A DNA stretch of 60,004 nucleotides from Streptomyces sp. ADI95-17 (lineage in GTDB: Bacteria; Actinomycetota; Actinomycetes; Streptomycetales; Streptomycetaceae). The position numbers and the translations under genes were made by a program. How positions within the stretch are numbered: position 1 is the first letter of the stretch; every line of letters begins with the position of its first letter. The stretch covers positions 301,705 through 361,708 of the forward strand of contig NZ_ML123045.1 of the NCBI RefSeq assembly GCF_003846175.1, written 5' to 3'. Positions 40,989-50,382 of this stretch are shown here, in pieces. The notes under the pieces were generated by a model that was not told the origin of the DNA, did not search any database, and saw only the letters and a list, made by a program, of their open reading frames with translations.

Positions 40989-43610
40989 GTGACCGAGAAC
41001 ACTCAGCAGACGCCAGCCAGCAACCCCGAACTGCCGACCCAGTACGCACCGGCCGAGGTAGAGGGGAAGCTGTATGAGCGCTGGGTAGAGCGGGGTTACT
41101 TCGAAGCCGACGAGCACAGCGAGAAGCCGCCGTACTCCATCGTCATCCCGCCGCCGAACGTCACGGGCAGCCTGCACCTCGGGCACGCCTTCGAGCACAC
41201 GCTGATCGACGCCCTCGTCCGCCGCAAGCGCATGCAGGGCTTCGAGGCGCTCTACCAGCCCGGCATGGACCACGCCGGCATCGCCACCCAGAACGTCGTC
41301 GAGCGCGAGCTCGGCAAGGAGGGCAAGTCCCGCCACGACCTGGGCCGCGAGGCCTTCGTCGAGCGCGTCTGGCAGTGGAAGAACGAGTCGGGCGGCCAGA
41401 TCTCCGGCCAGATGCGCCGGCTCGGCGAGGGCGTCGCCTGGTCCCGTGAGCGCTTCACCATGGACGAGGGCCTGTCCACCGCCGTCCAGACCATCTTCAA
41501 GCGGATGTACGACGAAGAGCTCATCTACCGCAAAGAGCGCATCGTCAACTGGTGCCCGCGCTGTCTGACCGCGATCTCGGACATCGAGGTCGAGTACCAG
41601 GACGACGACGGCGAGCTGGTCTCGATGACGTACGGGGACGGGGACGACACCATCGTCGTCGCCACGACCCGCGCGGAGACGATGCTCGGTGACACCGCCG
41701 TCGCGGTCCACCCCGACGACGAGCGCTACAAGCACCTCGTCGGCAAGCAGATCAGGCTGCCGCTGACCGATCGCACGATCCCCGTCGTCGCCGACCACCA
41801 CGTCGACCCGGAGTTCGGCACCGGCGCCGTGAAGGTCACTCCCGCGCACGACCCGAACGACTTCGAGATCGGCGCGCGCCACGACCTGCCGTTCCTCACG
41901 GTCATGGACGAGCGCGCGGTCATCACCGTCCCCGGTCCGTTCGAGGGCCTGGACCGGCTGGAGGCCCGCTCCGCGATCGTCGCCGCGCTGCGCGCCGAGG
42001 GCCGGATCGTCGCCGAGAAGCGGCCGTACGCCCACTCCGTCGGCCACTGCTCGCGCTGCAAGACCACCGTCGAGCCCCGGCTGTCCATGCAGTGGTGGGT
42101 CAAGGTCGCCCCGCTCGCCAAGGCGGCCGGTGACGCCGTCCGCGACGGCAAGGTCAAGATCCACCCGCAGGAGATGGAGAAGCGGTACTTCGACTGGGTC
42201 GACAACCTCCACGACTGGTGCATCTCGCGCCAGCTGTGGTGGGGGCACCGCATCCCCGTCTGGCACGGACCCGACGGAGAGATGGTCTGCGTCGGCCCCG
42301 ACGACGAGCCCCCCACCGGCGAGGGCTGGACGCAGGACAGCGACGTCCTGGACACCTGGTTCTCCTCGGGCCTGTGGCCGTTCTCCACGCTCGGCTGGCC
42401 CGAACAGACCGACAGCCTCGCGAAGTTCTACCCGAACTCCGTCCTGGTCACCGGCTACGACATCCTCTTCTTCTGGGTCGCCCGGATGATGATGTTCGGC
42501 CTGTACGTCAACGACGGCGTCCCGCCGTTCGAGACCATCGTCCTGCACGGCATGGTCCGCGACGAGCACGGCAAGAAGATGTCGAAGTCCTTCGGCAATG
42601 TCGTCAACCCGCTGGACTGGATGGACAAGTACGGCTCCGACGCGCTCCGCTTCACGCTGGCGCGCGGTGCCAACCCCGGCGTCGACGTCCCGATCGGCGA
42701 GGAGTGGGTCCAGGGCTCCGCGAAGTTCTCCAACAAGATCTGGAACGCCACCCGCTTCGCCCTGATGAACGGCGCGACGATCGAGGGCGAGCTGCCGGCC
42801 GCCGACGAGATGTCGGTGACCGACCGCTGGATCCTGTCCCGCCTCAACAGGACCGTCGCCGAAGTCGACGCGTACTACGACGACTTCCAGTTCTCCAAGC
42901 TCAGCGAGGCGCTGCGGCACTTCGCCTGGGACGAGGTCTTCGACTGGTACGTCGAGCTGTCCAAGACCACGTTCTTCGCGGGCGGCCGCCCGGCCGAGGT
43001 CTCGGGCCGGGTCCTCGGCGAGGTCCTCGACGTGATGCTGCGACTGCTCCACCCGGTCGTCCCGTTCGTCACCGAGACGCTCTGGACCGCGCTCACCGGC
43101 CGGGAGTCCGTCGTCATCGCCGACTGGCCCACCGACTCGGGCTTCCGCGACGACGCGGCCGAGCAGGAGATCGCGCTCGTCCAGCAGGTCGTCACCGAGG
43201 TCCGCCGGTTCCGCTCCGACCAGGGTCTGCAGCCCGGCCAGAAGGTCCCGGCCCAGCTCACCCTGACCGGCACGCCGCTCGCCCCGCACGAGGCGGCCAT
43301 CCGCCAGCTGCTGCGTCTCCAGCCCGCCGAGGAGGGCTTCCACGCCACCGCCTCGCTGCCCGTCGCGGGGGCCACGGTCGCGCTCGACCTCTCCGGCACC
43401 ATCGACGTCGAGGCGGAGCGCAAGCGCCTGACGAAGGACCTGGGCGCCGCCGAGAAGGAGAAGGCCCAGGCCCTCGGCAAGCTCTCCAACGAGGCGTTCC
43501 TCGGCAAGGCCCCGGACAACGTGGTCGACAAGATCCGCGGTCGGCTCGCCAAGGCCGAGGCCGACATCGAGCGGATCGCCGGTCAGCTGGCGAACCTGCC
43601 GCAGAGCTGA
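40989..43610 (+). CDS. valS: Valine-tRNA ligase
   Basis: The 873-residue class I aminoacyl-tRNA synthetase has the HIGH-type motif [12 protein letters not shown] near residue 60, an editing (CP1) domain with [17 protein letters not shown], the KMSKS loop KKMSKSFGN around residue 530, the anticodon-binding helical domain, and a C-terminal coiled-coil arm from about residue 805. It charges tRNA-Val and clears mischarged threonine. GTG 40989 is chosen because the promoter -10 lies seven bases upstream. No T-box is seen. Confidence 0.97.
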   Translation: MTENTQQTPASNPELPTQYAPAEVEGKLYERWVERGYFEADEHSEKPPYSIVIPPPNVTGSLHLGHAFEHTLIDALVRRKRMQGFEALYQPGMDHAGIATQNVVERELGKEGKSRHDLGREAFVERVWQWKNESGGQISGQMRRLGEGVAWSRERFTMDEGLSTAVQTIFKRMYDEELIYRKERIVNWCPRCLTAISDIEVEYQDDDGELVSMTYGDGDDTIVVATTRAETMLGDTAVAVHPDDERYKHLVGKQIRLPLTDRTIPVVADHHVDPEFGTGAVKVTPAHDPNDFEIGARHDLPFLTVMDERAVITVPGPFEGLDRLEARSAIVAALRAEGRIVAEKRPYAHSVGHCSRCKTTVEPRLSMQWWVKVAPLAKAAGDAVRDGKVKIHPQEMEKRYFDWVDNLHDWCISRQLWWGHRIPVWHGPDGEMVCVGPDDEPPTGEGWTQDSDVLDTWFSSGLWPFSTLGWPEQTDSLAKFYPNSVLVTGYDILFFWVARMMMFGLYVNDGVPPFETIVLHGMVRDEHGKKMSKSFGNVVNPLDWMDKYGSDALRFTLARGANPGVDVPIGEEWVQGSAKFSNKIWNATRFALMNGATIEGELPAADEMSVTDRWILSRLNRTVAEVDAYYDDFQFSKLSEALRHFAWDEVFDWYVELSKTTFFAGGRPAEVSGRVLGEVLDVMLRLLHPVVPFVTETLWTALTGRESVVIADWPTDSGFRDDAAEQEIALVQQVVTEVRRFRSDQGLQPGQKVPAQLTLTGTPLAPHEAAIRQLLRLQPAEEGFHATASLPVAGATVALDLSGTIDVEAERKRLTKDLGAAEKEKAQALGKLSNEAFLGKAPDNVVDKIRGRLAKAEADIERIAGQLANLPQS

Positions 43611-43622
43611 TGACCTGAGCAC

Positions 43623-43664
43623 GAAGCCCCCGTACCCCTGACCGACCAGGGGCACGGGGGCTTC
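43623..43664. terminator. Bidirectional hairpin after valS
   Basis: GAAGCCCCCGTACCCCTG pairs with CAGGGGCACGGGGGCTTC with a single A/C mismatch and a 6-base loop. It separates valS from the converging glycosyltransferase remnant. Confidence 0.8.
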
Positions 43665-43680
43665 GCCCGTTCCGCGCGGA

Positions 43681-44235
43681 TCAGGACTCCAGCGCCACCG
43701 GGCCCGCGGTCACCGGCTCGGCGTTGCGCCGCGTCTTCGCCCAGCCGTTGCGGCCGCGCAGCATCCGCACGAAGGCCCGCGCCGAGACGACGAACAGGTG
43801 GTACGCGTACAGCCACAGCGCCAGGCCCCACACCAGCGACCGGGCGAACGAGGCGTCCGGGGCGTGGTCGCGGCGGTAGACCGGGCCCCACAGGACGAAC
43901 GGGGTGACCGACACCGCCGCCAGCACCAGGATCAGCGGCCAGTGGTCCAGCAGGGCCACCACCTCGTCCGCGCCCTGCCCCCGCACCAGGCCCACGGCGA
44001 GCGCGCCGAACACGAGCACGGTCAGCGCCAGGGTCACCAGATGGGCCAACGGCTGGACGAAGGTGTACAGGGTCTCCAGCACCCCGCGGCCCGGGATGTG
44101 ACGGGACGAGACGATCCGGGGCGCGTAACGCACGCACTGCAGGTTGCCCTGCGCCCAGCGGGTGCGCTGGGTCAGCAGCCGGCGGGCGCTGGGCAGTGCC
44201 TCCTGGGAGACCCAGGTGTCGGCGACATGCGTCCG
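43681..44235 (-). pseudogene. Glycosyltransferase family 2, C-terminal remnant
   Basis: About 180 residues are recognizable: VADTWVSQEALPSARRLL, then TQRTRWAQGNLQCVRY (the Q-x-x-R-W motif of processive GT2 enzymes such as cellulose/hyaluronan-type synthases), followed by three to four membrane helices and a basic tail. The whole N-terminal catalytic part (nucleotide-sugar binding and DXD) is missing. Upstream of about 44235 the same frame reads as noise because the DNA there belongs to a response-regulator fragment. It is a deletion remnant and has no plausible start. Confidence 0.75.
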
Positions 44236-44654
44236 TCCAGGGTGAGCAGACCGTCCTCGACGACGGACGCGGTATCGGGCGGGGTGTCGGCGGTGCGCCG
44301 CAGCCGGGCCCGCAGCATCGGCCCGTGCAGCTGCTCCGAGAGTCCGGGCGTCAGATAGTCGTCGGCCCCGGCCTCCAGGGCGCGGGCCGCGTCCGCCACC
44401 CGGTATGTCAGGTCCACCACCGCGATCGGCAGATCGCTCATGTCCCGCACCCGGCTCAGTACCTCCCACGGATCGAGGCCGGGCAGCCGGAGGCTGAGGA
44501 TCAGCCCGTCCGGGCGGTATTTGTACAGGGCGCGCAGCGCGCCCTCACCGGTGTGGACGACCAGCGTCTCGTACTGCGGGTCGGCACTCACCCGGGCGAG
44601 CGCCGGATGCAGGCCGTCGGGTGCGGCGATCAGGATCAGTGGTCGGGGGCGCAC
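44172..44654 (-). pseudogene. Degenerate response-regulator receiver domain, truncated
   Basis: The frame encodes about 160 residues beginning MRPRPLILIAAPDG. The receiver fold is recognizable (LPGLDPWEVLSRVRDM, ALEAGADDYLTPG), but the phospho-accepting Asp is replaced by Ser (LILSLRLPGLD) and the conserved Lys of the K-P motif is absent. After GLLTLDG (about 44240) homology stops where the glycosyltransferase remnant begins in another frame, so the DNA-binding domain is lost. It looks like the 5' part of a gene joined by deletion to the glycosyltransferase 3' part. Confidence 0.65.
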
Positions 44655-44757
44655 ATCTCCACCATGCGCCCGCCCGGCGCGTCATGCCGACGGCGCTCCC
44701 CGCGTGGGTGAACAGGGCCCGCCACCGGGCGCTGCGTGCGATGTCCGTGCCCATCCG

Positions 44758-44769
44758 TAGACTGGCCCC
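44758..44769 (+). promoter_or_regulatory. Leaderless-type -10 element of folC
   Basis: TAGACT (44758-44763) lies six bases before the GTG start at 44770, the spacing expected when transcription starts at the first base of the start codon. Confidence 0.55.
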
Positions 44770-46293
44770 GTGAGTGAGCCCCGCCCTTCCGACCGGCATG
44801 ACGACTCCGATCCCGACGAGACCTTCGCGGAGATCGTCGACGAAGAGACCCAGCGCGACCCCGACCTGGCGGTGATCGAGGCCGGGAGCCGCACGCTGCG
44901 CACCCGCTCGGGCCCCCCGCAGGGCGACGAGGTCCCGGCCCGCCCCGCCGACCCCGAGGTGGACAAGGCGCTGCGCGCCGTGGAGCAGGAGCTCGCCGGA
45001 CGCTGGGGCGAGACCAAGCTGGAGCCCTCCGTCGCGCGCATCGCCGCGCTGATGGACGTGCTCGGCGAGCCGCAGCGCGCGTACCCCTCGATCCACATCA
45101 CCGGGACCAACGGCAAGACGAGCACGGCCCGCATGATCGAGGCGCTGCTCGGCGCCTTCGACCTGCGCACCGGCCGCTACACCTCGCCGCACGTCCAGTC
45201 GATCACCGAGCGGATCAGCCTGGACGGCTCCCCGATCGACCCCGAGCGGTTCATCGAGGCGTACCAGGACATCAAGCCGTACGTCGAGATGGTCGACGCC
45301 CAGCAGCCCTACCGGCTCTCCTTCTTCGAGGTGCTGACGGGCATGGCCTACGCGGCCTTCGCCGACGCGCCGGTCGACGTCGCGGTCGTCGAGGTCGGCA
45401 TGGGCGGCAGCTGGGACGCGACCAACGTCATCGACTCCTCGGTCGCCGTCGTCACCCCCATCTCGCTGGACCACACCGACCGGCTCGGCAGCACGCCCGC
45501 CGAGATCGCCGGTGAGAAGTCCGGGATCATCAAGCAGGGCGCCACGGTCATCCTGGCCCAGCAGCCGGTGGACGCCGCGCAGGTCATGCTGAAGAAGGCC
45601 GTCGAGGTCGACGCCACGGTCGCCCGCGAGGGCATGGAGTTCGGCGTCGTCTCCCGCGAGATCGCGGTCGGCGGCCAGCTGCTGACGCTGCGCGGCCTGG
45701 GCGGCGAGTACGAGGAGATCTTCCTTCCGCTGTACGGCGCCCACCAGGCGCACAACGCGGCGGTGGCGCTCTCCGCGGTGGAGGCGTTCTTCGGGATCGG
45801 TGCCGAGCAGCCCGGTTCGCTCGACGTCGAAACGGTCCGCCGGGCGTTCGCCTCGGTGATCTCCCCGGGCCGCCTCGAAGTCGTCCGCTCCAGCCCCACC
45901 GTCGTCCTCGACGCGGCGCACAACCCGGCGGGCGCCCGCGCCACCGCCGACGGCCTCTCCGAGGCGTTCGGCTTCTCCCGGCTGATCGGTGTGGTCGGCG
46001 CCAGCGGCGACAAGGACGTCAAGGGGCTCCTCGAAGCCTTCGAGCCGATCTTCGCCGAGGTCGTCGTCACGCAGAACTCCACCGCCCGCGCGATGGACGC
46101 CGACGCGCTGGCCGCCGTCGCGGTCGAGGTCTTCGGCGAGGACCGGGTCCAGGTGGAGCCGCGCCTGGACGACGCCCTGGAGGCGGCGATCACCCTCGCC
46201 GAGGAGGAGGACGAGTACGCGGGCGCCGGGGTGCTGGTGACCGGTTCCGTGATCACGGTCGGCGAGGCCCGGCTGCTTCTGGGAAGGCGCTGA
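44770..46293 (+). CDS. folC: Bifunctional folylpolyglutamate synthase/dihydrofolate synthase
   Basis: The 507-residue Mur-ligase-family enzyme adds glutamate to dihydropteroate and folates. The ATP loop is HITGTNGKTSTARM, the folate/metal region is YTSPHVQSITERISLDG, and the C-terminal ligase domain contains VVLDAAHNPAGARATADGL. It has an N-terminal extension of about 60 acidic residues, common in streptomycetes. GTG 44770 is set by the leaderless promoter. It lies 4 bp ahead of the DUF4233 gene, with which it is co-transcribed. Confidence 0.95.
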   Translation: MSEPRPSDRHDDSDPDETFAEIVDEETQRDPDLAVIEAGSRTLRTRSGPPQGDEVPARPADPEVDKALRAVEQELAGRWGETKLEPSVARIAALMDVLGEPQRAYPSIHITGTNGKTSTARMIEALLGAFDLRTGRYTSPHVQSITERISLDGSPIDPERFIEAYQDIKPYVEMVDAQQPYRLSFFEVLTGMAYAAFADAPVDVAVVEVGMGGSWDATNVIDSSVAVVTPISLDHTDRLGSTPAEIAGEKSGIIKQGATVILAQQPVDAAQVMLKKAVEVDATVAREGMEFGVVSREIAVGGQLLTLRGLGGEYEEIFLPLYGAHQAHNAAVALSAVEAFFGIGAEQPGSLDVETVRRAFASVISPGRLEVVRSSPTVVLDAAHNPAGARATADGLSEAFGFSRLIGVVGASGDKDVKGLLEAFEPIFAEVVVTQNSTARAMDADALAAVAVEVFGEDRVQVEPRLDDALEAAITLAEEEDEYAGAGVLVTGSVITVGEARLLLGRR

Positions 46294-46297
46294 CCGC

Positions 46298-46657
46298 ATG
46301 CGTACGCTCTGTGCATCCACTCTGATCGGTGAGTTCTTCGTGATCGGCTTCGCCGGACTCGTCGCGATGAAGTCCGACGACCTGACCGGTGCCACGGTCT
46401 GGACGGTCTGCGGCATCGGCATGCTGCTGTCCGTGCTGCTCTGCGGGATGGTCACCCGTCCCGGCGGGGTGCAGCTCGGCTGGGCGCTGCAGATCGCCCT
46501 GGTGCTGAGCGGCTTCGTCGTCCCGATGATGTTCATCCTCGGCGTGGTCTTCGCCGGTCTGTGGTGGGCCTCGGTGCACTACGGCCGCAAGATCGACGAG
46601 GCGAAGGCCCGCTGGGCGGCCGCGCAGGAAGCCGCCGGGGCGCCGGCCGGCGGCTGA
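46298..46657 (+). CDS. DUF4233 small membrane protein
   Basis: The 119-residue protein has four transmembrane segments (MRTLCASTLIGEFFVIGFAG as the first) and a cytoplasmic basic tail ending RKIDEAKARWAAAQEAAG. The DUF4233 gene sits between folC and ndk across many actinobacteria, which implies a link with this neighbourhood, but its function is not known. It starts 4 bp after the folC stop. Confidence 0.88.
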   Translation: MRTLCASTLIGEFFVIGFAGLVAMKSDDLTGATVWTVCGIGMLLSVLLCGMVTRPGGVQLGWALQIALVLSGFVVPMMFILGVVFAGLWWASVHYGRKIDEAKARWAAAQEAAGAPAGG

Positions 46658-46753
46658 CCCGGTGCCCGGTGGCCAAACCCGGCCGCCGGGCCGCCCCCGT
46701 ACCCCTGTAGCCTCGGTTCACCGCACCCGCATGCCTGCAAGGAGCCGCACACC

Positions 46754-47167
46754 ATGACCCAGCGCACCCTCGTTCTCCTCAAGCCCGACGCGGTCCGGCG
46801 CGGACTGGTCGGCGAGATCGTCGGGCGGATCGAGCGCAAGGCCGGCTGGCGGATCACCGCACTGGAGCTGCGTACCCTCGACCGCGCCACGCTGGAGCAG
46901 CACTACGCCGAGCACGTCGGCCGCCCGTTCTACGAGCCGCTCGTCGAGTTCATGCAGTCCGGCCCGATCGTGGCGCTGGTCGCCGAGGGCGAGCGGGTCA
47001 TCGAGGGCATCCGTACGCTGGCCGGCCCCACCGACCCGATCGCCGCCGCGCCCGGATCCATCCGGGGCGACTTCGGCACCATCACCCGGGAGAACCTCAT
47101 CCACGCCTCGGACTCCGAGGAGTCCGCGGAGCGGGAACTGAAGCTCTTCTTCCCCGGACTCGTCTGA
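46754..47167 (+). CDS. ndk: Nucleoside-diphosphate kinase
   Basis: The 137-residue enzyme equilibrates nucleoside di- and triphosphates through a phospho-histidine, here in ENLIHASDS. TLVLLKPDAVRRGLVGEI opens the protein and AAPGSIRGDF supplies the nucleotide site. AAGGAG lies eight bases before the ATG. It is 96 bp after the DUF4233 gene, with TAGCCT at 46708 as a possible own -10. A perfect 13-bp terminator follows. Confidence 0.97.
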   Translation: MTQRTLVLLKPDAVRRGLVGEIVGRIERKAGWRITALELRTLDRATLEQHYAEHVGRPFYEPLVEFMQSGPIVALVAEGERVIEGIRTLAGPTDPIAAAPGSIRGDFGTITRENLIHASDSEESAERELKLFFPGLV

Positions 47168-47199
47168 TCCGCGATCAGCCGAACAGCGCTCATGACCTG

Positions 47200-47225
47200 G
47201 GGCGACCGAATTAATTCGGTCGCCC
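47200..47225 (+). terminator. 13-bp perfect palindromic hairpin after ndk
   Basis: GGGCGACCGAATT (47200-47212) is directly followed by its inverse complement AATTCGGTCGCCC (47213-47225), 32 bp beyond the ndk stop. Confidence 0.8.
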
Positions 47226-47457
47226 TTCGGTATAGGGTCCCAGATCGCGGGAACGCATCCCTCCGACGTAACGTCACCATGAGTGGAACGGCCACCCGTT
47301 CCGCCCACAATGGCGAAGGACCCTCGCGCGGTGTCCGTCAATACGGCACTACGATGGAATCTTCCACGCCCGCAGCGCTCACCTCGCCGTCCAGAACAAG
47401 CCACATCGCTTTCTCGGAAGGCCCGACGCATCCTCAATGGGGAACAAGGGGAAATCA
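47226..47457. promoter_or_regulatory. mreB upstream region
   Basis: No gene is present. TATAGGGT at about 47231-47238 and TACGAT at about 47350 are reasonable -10 candidates, in line with multiple promoters known for mreB in Streptomyces. AAGGGG at 47446-47451 is the ribosome-binding site for the preferred start. Confidence 0.4.
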
Positions 47458-48477
47458 ATGTCGTTCATCGGCCGTGACATGGCTATCGACCTCGGGACTG
47501 CCAACACGCTGGTGTACGTCAGGGGGCGCGGCATCGTCCTGAACGAGCCGTCCGTCGTGGCCATCAACACCAACACCGGCGGCATCCTGGCGGTCGGCTC
47601 CGAGGCCAAGAAGATGATCGGGCGTACACCGGGCAACATCGTTGCCGTACGGCCCCTGAAGGACGGCGTGATCGCCGACTTCGAGATCACCGAGCGGATG
47701 CTCCGCTACTTCATCCTGAAGATCCACAAGCGCCGCTACCTGGCCCGCCCGCGGGTCGTCGTCTGCGTGCCCTCCGGCATCACCGGGGTCGAGCGACGCG
47801 CCGTCATCGAGGCATCGACGCAGGCCGGTGCGCGCCAGGTGCACATCATCGAGGAGCCCATGGCCGCGGCCATCGGCTCCGGGCTGCCGGTCCACGAGGC
47901 CACCGGCAACATGGTCGTCGACATCGGTGGCGGCACCACCGAGGTCGCGGTCATCTCGCTGGGCGGAATCGTCACTGCCCAGTCGATCCGCGTCGCCGGC
48001 GACGAGCTGGACAACGCGATCATCCAGCACGTCAAGAAGGAGTACTCGCTCCTCCTCGGCGAGCGCACCGCCGAACAGATCAAGATCACCATCGGGTCGG
48101 CGTACGACATGGACAAGGACGAGCACACCGAGATCCGCGGCCGCGACCTGGTCTCCGGGCTGCCCAAGACCGTGGTCATCTCGGCCGCCGAGGTCCGCAA
48201 GGCCATCGAGGAGCCGGTCAACGCGATCGTCGACGCCGTGAAGACCACGCTCGACAAGTGCCCGCCGGAGCTCTCCGGCGACGTCATGGACCGCGGCATC
48301 GTCCTCACCGGCGGCGGCGCGCTGCTGCGCGGACTGGACGAGCGGCTGCGCCGCGAGACCGGCATGCCGATCCACATCGCGGAGGACCCGCTGGACTCGG
48401 TGGCGCTCGGATCCGGCAAGTGCGTCGAGGAGTTCGAGGCGCTCCAGCAGGTGCTGGACGCCCAGCCCCGCAGGTGA
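47458..48477 (+). CDS. mreB: Rod-shape-determining protein MreB
   Basis: The 339-residue bacterial actin has the phosphate-1 loop [15 protein letters not shown], the connector and phosphate-2 segment [18 protein letters not shown], and the adenosine motif [16 protein letters not shown]. In Streptomyces MreB supports spore-wall synthesis rather than hyphal growth. ATG 47458 has AAGGGG seven bases upstream; an in-frame ATG at 47437 (MGNKGKS) is the other annotated-style start. It is first of mreB-mreC-mreD-mrdA-rodA. Confidence 0.96.
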   Translation: MSFIGRDMAIDLGTANTLVYVRGRGIVLNEPSVVAINTNTGGILAVGSEAKKMIGRTPGNIVAVRPLKDGVIADFEITERMLRYFILKIHKRRYLARPRVVVCVPSGITGVERRAVIEASTQAGARQVHIIEEPMAAAIGSGLPVHEATGNMVVDIGGGTTEVAVISLGGIVTAQSIRVAGDELDNAIIQHVKKEYSLLLGERTAEQIKITIGSAYDMDKDEHTEIRGRDLVSGLPKTVVISAAEVRKAIEEPVNAIVDAVKTTLDKCPPELSGDVMDRGIVLTGGGALLRGLDERLRRETGMPIHIAEDPLDSVALGSGKCVEEFEALQQVLDAQPRR

Positions 48478-48509
48478 GCGATTCCGCGGGTGAACAACAC
48501 CATCGGTCC

Positions 48510-48539
48510 GCCGTACGGAACACTGCCGTTCCGTACGGC
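48510..48539 (+). terminator. 11-bp hairpin between mreB and mreC (attenuator?)
   Basis: GCCGTACGGAA (48510-48520) pairs with TTCCGTACGGC (48529-48539) over an 8-base loop. It is followed within about 20 bp by TTGATATAC, a possible promoter for mreC. The pair would uncouple mreB from mreCD expression. Confidence 0.5.
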
Positions 48540-48594
48540 CGATCGTTGATATACAGGCACGAATATTCCGACGAGGAAGGCACGGCCGCCGCAC

Positions 48595-49647
48595 GTGAGG
48601 GACACACGAGAGAGCCGGCTGCTCCTGGTGCTGCTGATCGCCATCGCGTTCGCATTGATCACGGTGGATATCCGCGGGGGCGAGGAGTCGCCGGTGGACG
48701 GCGCCCGGCGGGCCGCCGCAGCGGCCTTCGGGCCGGTGGAGAACGGCGTCGCGGCCGCCGTCGACCCGGTGGGCAACGCCATAGGGGCGGTACGCGACTC
48801 CGGTGAACGGCACAACCGGATCGCCCAGCTGGAACAGCAGAACGCCGCGCTCAAGACGAAGCTCGGCAGCGACGACCGCAACCGCAACCGGGTCCGCGAG
48901 CTGGACCGGATGCTGAAGAAGTCGGCCGCCGGTCAGTACGGCATCAAGGGCGCCGAGGTCATCGCCATAGGAGCGGCCCAGGGCTTCTCCTGGACGGTCA
49001 CCATCGACGCGGGTTCCAGCGACGGAATCAAGCGCGACATGACGGTGATCAACGGTGACGGCCTGGTCGGCCGGGTCACCACCGTCGGCCCGGACACCGC
49101 CACGGTGCTCCTCGCCAACGACCCCGACTTCACTGTCGGCACCCGCATGGAGAAGACCGACGAACTGGGCTTCGCCACCGGCCAGGGCTCCCAGCCGCTG
49201 TCCGTCCAGTTCCTCAACGGCAAGGCCAAGGTGAAGAAGGGCGACCGGCTGGTCACCTTCGGCTCCAGCAAGGACAAGCCCTTCGTGCCCGGCGTCCCGG
49301 TCGGCGAGGTCGTCCGGGTGGACCCGTCCGGCGGCGGCCTGACCCGTACCGTCTACGTCCGCCCGTACGTCGGCTTCACCAAGCTCGACATCGTCGGCGT
49401 CGTGGTCCAGGCCCCGCGCGAGGACCCCCGCGACATGGTCCTGCCGAAGCAGCCCGCCAAGCCGGCGAAGCCGAAGCCCACCCCCACGGTCACCGTCACC
49501 ATCTCGCCCAACGGCGACATCGTCGACACCGAAGGGAACGTGGTCGGGAACATCCACGAGAGCCCGGATCCCAGCGGCGGCCCGGACCCGAGCGGCGGTC
49601 CGGACGCCACACCGAACGCCGGCAACGCGGTCAACGAGCAGAGGTAG
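48595..49647 (+). CDS. mreC: Rod-shape-determining protein MreC
   Basis: The 350-residue protein starts with GTG and has one N-terminal transmembrane helix (LLLVLLIAIAFALITVDI). A coiled coil follows over about residues 75-110 (RIAQLEQQNAALKTKL), then the two-barrel MreC core with GLVGRV and VVRVDPSGGGLTR. Its C-terminal extracytoplasmic tail is rich in Pro, Lys and Gly and longer than in most families. It bridges MreB/MreD to penicillin-binding proteins. Confidence 0.95.
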   Translation: MRDTRESRLLLVLLIAIAFALITVDIRGGEESPVDGARRAAAAAFGPVENGVAAAVDPVGNAIGAVRDSGERHNRIAQLEQQNAALKTKLGSDDRNRNRVRELDRMLKKSAAGQYGIKGAEVIAIGAAQGFSWTVTIDAGSSDGIKRDMTVINGDGLVGRVTTVGPDTATVLLANDPDFTVGTRMEKTDELGFATGQGSQPLSVQFLNGKAKVKKGDRLVTFGSSKDKPFVPGVPVGEVVRVDPSGGGLTRTVYVRPYVGFTKLDIVGVVVQAPREDPRDMVLPKQPAKPAKPKPTPTVTVTISPNGDIVDTEGNVVGNIHESPDPSGGPDPSGGPDATPNAGNAVNEQR

Positions 49648-49658
49648 AGCTGATTCCC

Positions 49659-50321
49659 ATGCGTCTGAACCGGATTCTGCTCTCCACCGTCCTGGTCGTC
49701 GTCGCCCTCGTCGTCCAGGTCTCCGTGCTCGCCCGCCTCCAACTCCCCGGCGCCGTGCCCGACCTGCTGCTTCTCGTCGTCCTCGCCCTCGCCTTCGTGT
49801 ACGGGCACGTCAGCGGCGCCCTCATCGGCTTCGGCGCGGGACTCCTCGCCGACCTGGCACCGCCCGCCGACCATGCGGCCGGACGCTACGCACTGGTCCT
49901 GTGCGTCATCGGCTACCTCGCCGGACTGGCGAAGCCGGAGAACGGGCAGCTGAAGTCGGCGATGGTCCCGATGATCGGGGTGGTCGCCGCGGCGATCGGC
50001 TCGACCCTGCTGTACGCGCTGGTCGGCGCGCTCGTCGGGGACACGGCGGCCCGTCATGTCGGCCTCGGCAGCCTGCTGTTCACCGCGGCCGTCTACGACC
50101 TGCTCCTCGCCCCCTTCGTCGTGCCGCTGGTCATGGCGATCGCCAGACGCACGGTGAACGACCCGCTCGCCGACTCCTCCGGCGGCGGCGACGTGGCCGC
50201 GGGCTGGCTCGCCTCCGGCACCGGACTGCGGATCGGCAGCCAGCGCGGCGGACTGCGCGTCAAGGCCGCCCGCAACCGCGCCTCCCGCGCCGGACGGATC
50301 AAGGGGGTCAAGCGACTGTGA
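49659..50321 (+). CDS. mreD: Rod-shape-determining protein MreD
   Basis: The 220-residue integral membrane protein has five to six helices (RILLSTVLVVVALVVQVSVL the first) and the MreD signature PDLLLLVVLALAFVYGHVSGALIGFGAGLLADL, broken by short turns. The final 50 residues form a basic cytoplasmic tail (RVKAARNRASRAGRIKGVKRL region). It lies 11 bp after mreC and is part of the elongation complex. Confidence 0.94.
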   Translation: MRLNRILLSTVLVVVALVVQVSVLARLQLPGAVPDLLLLVVLALAFVYGHVSGALIGFGAGLLADLAPPADHAAGRYALVLCVIGYLAGLAKPENGQLKSAMVPMIGVVAAAIGSTLLYALVGALVGDTAARHVGLGSLLFTAAVYDLLLAPFVVPLVMAIARRTVNDPLADSSGGGDVAAGWLASGTGLRIGSQRGGLRVKAARNRASRAGRIKGVKRL

Positions 50322-50382
50322 GGCCGCACCGCAGGCGGGACACCGCGCGTACCCCCGGCCCGACCACCACCGGGGGCGCCCC

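Noticed and set aside
40953..43655. A 900-codon minus-strand frame opposite valS
   Set aside because: It is a codon-bias shadow of valS; the protein is Leu/Val/Asp/Gly-rich noise and valS is unmistakable.
43681..44654. A genuine fused receiver-glycosyltransferase protein
   Set aside because: The two homologous parts are in different frames, the receiver lacks its phospho-Asp, and the glycosyltransferase lacks its catalytic half.
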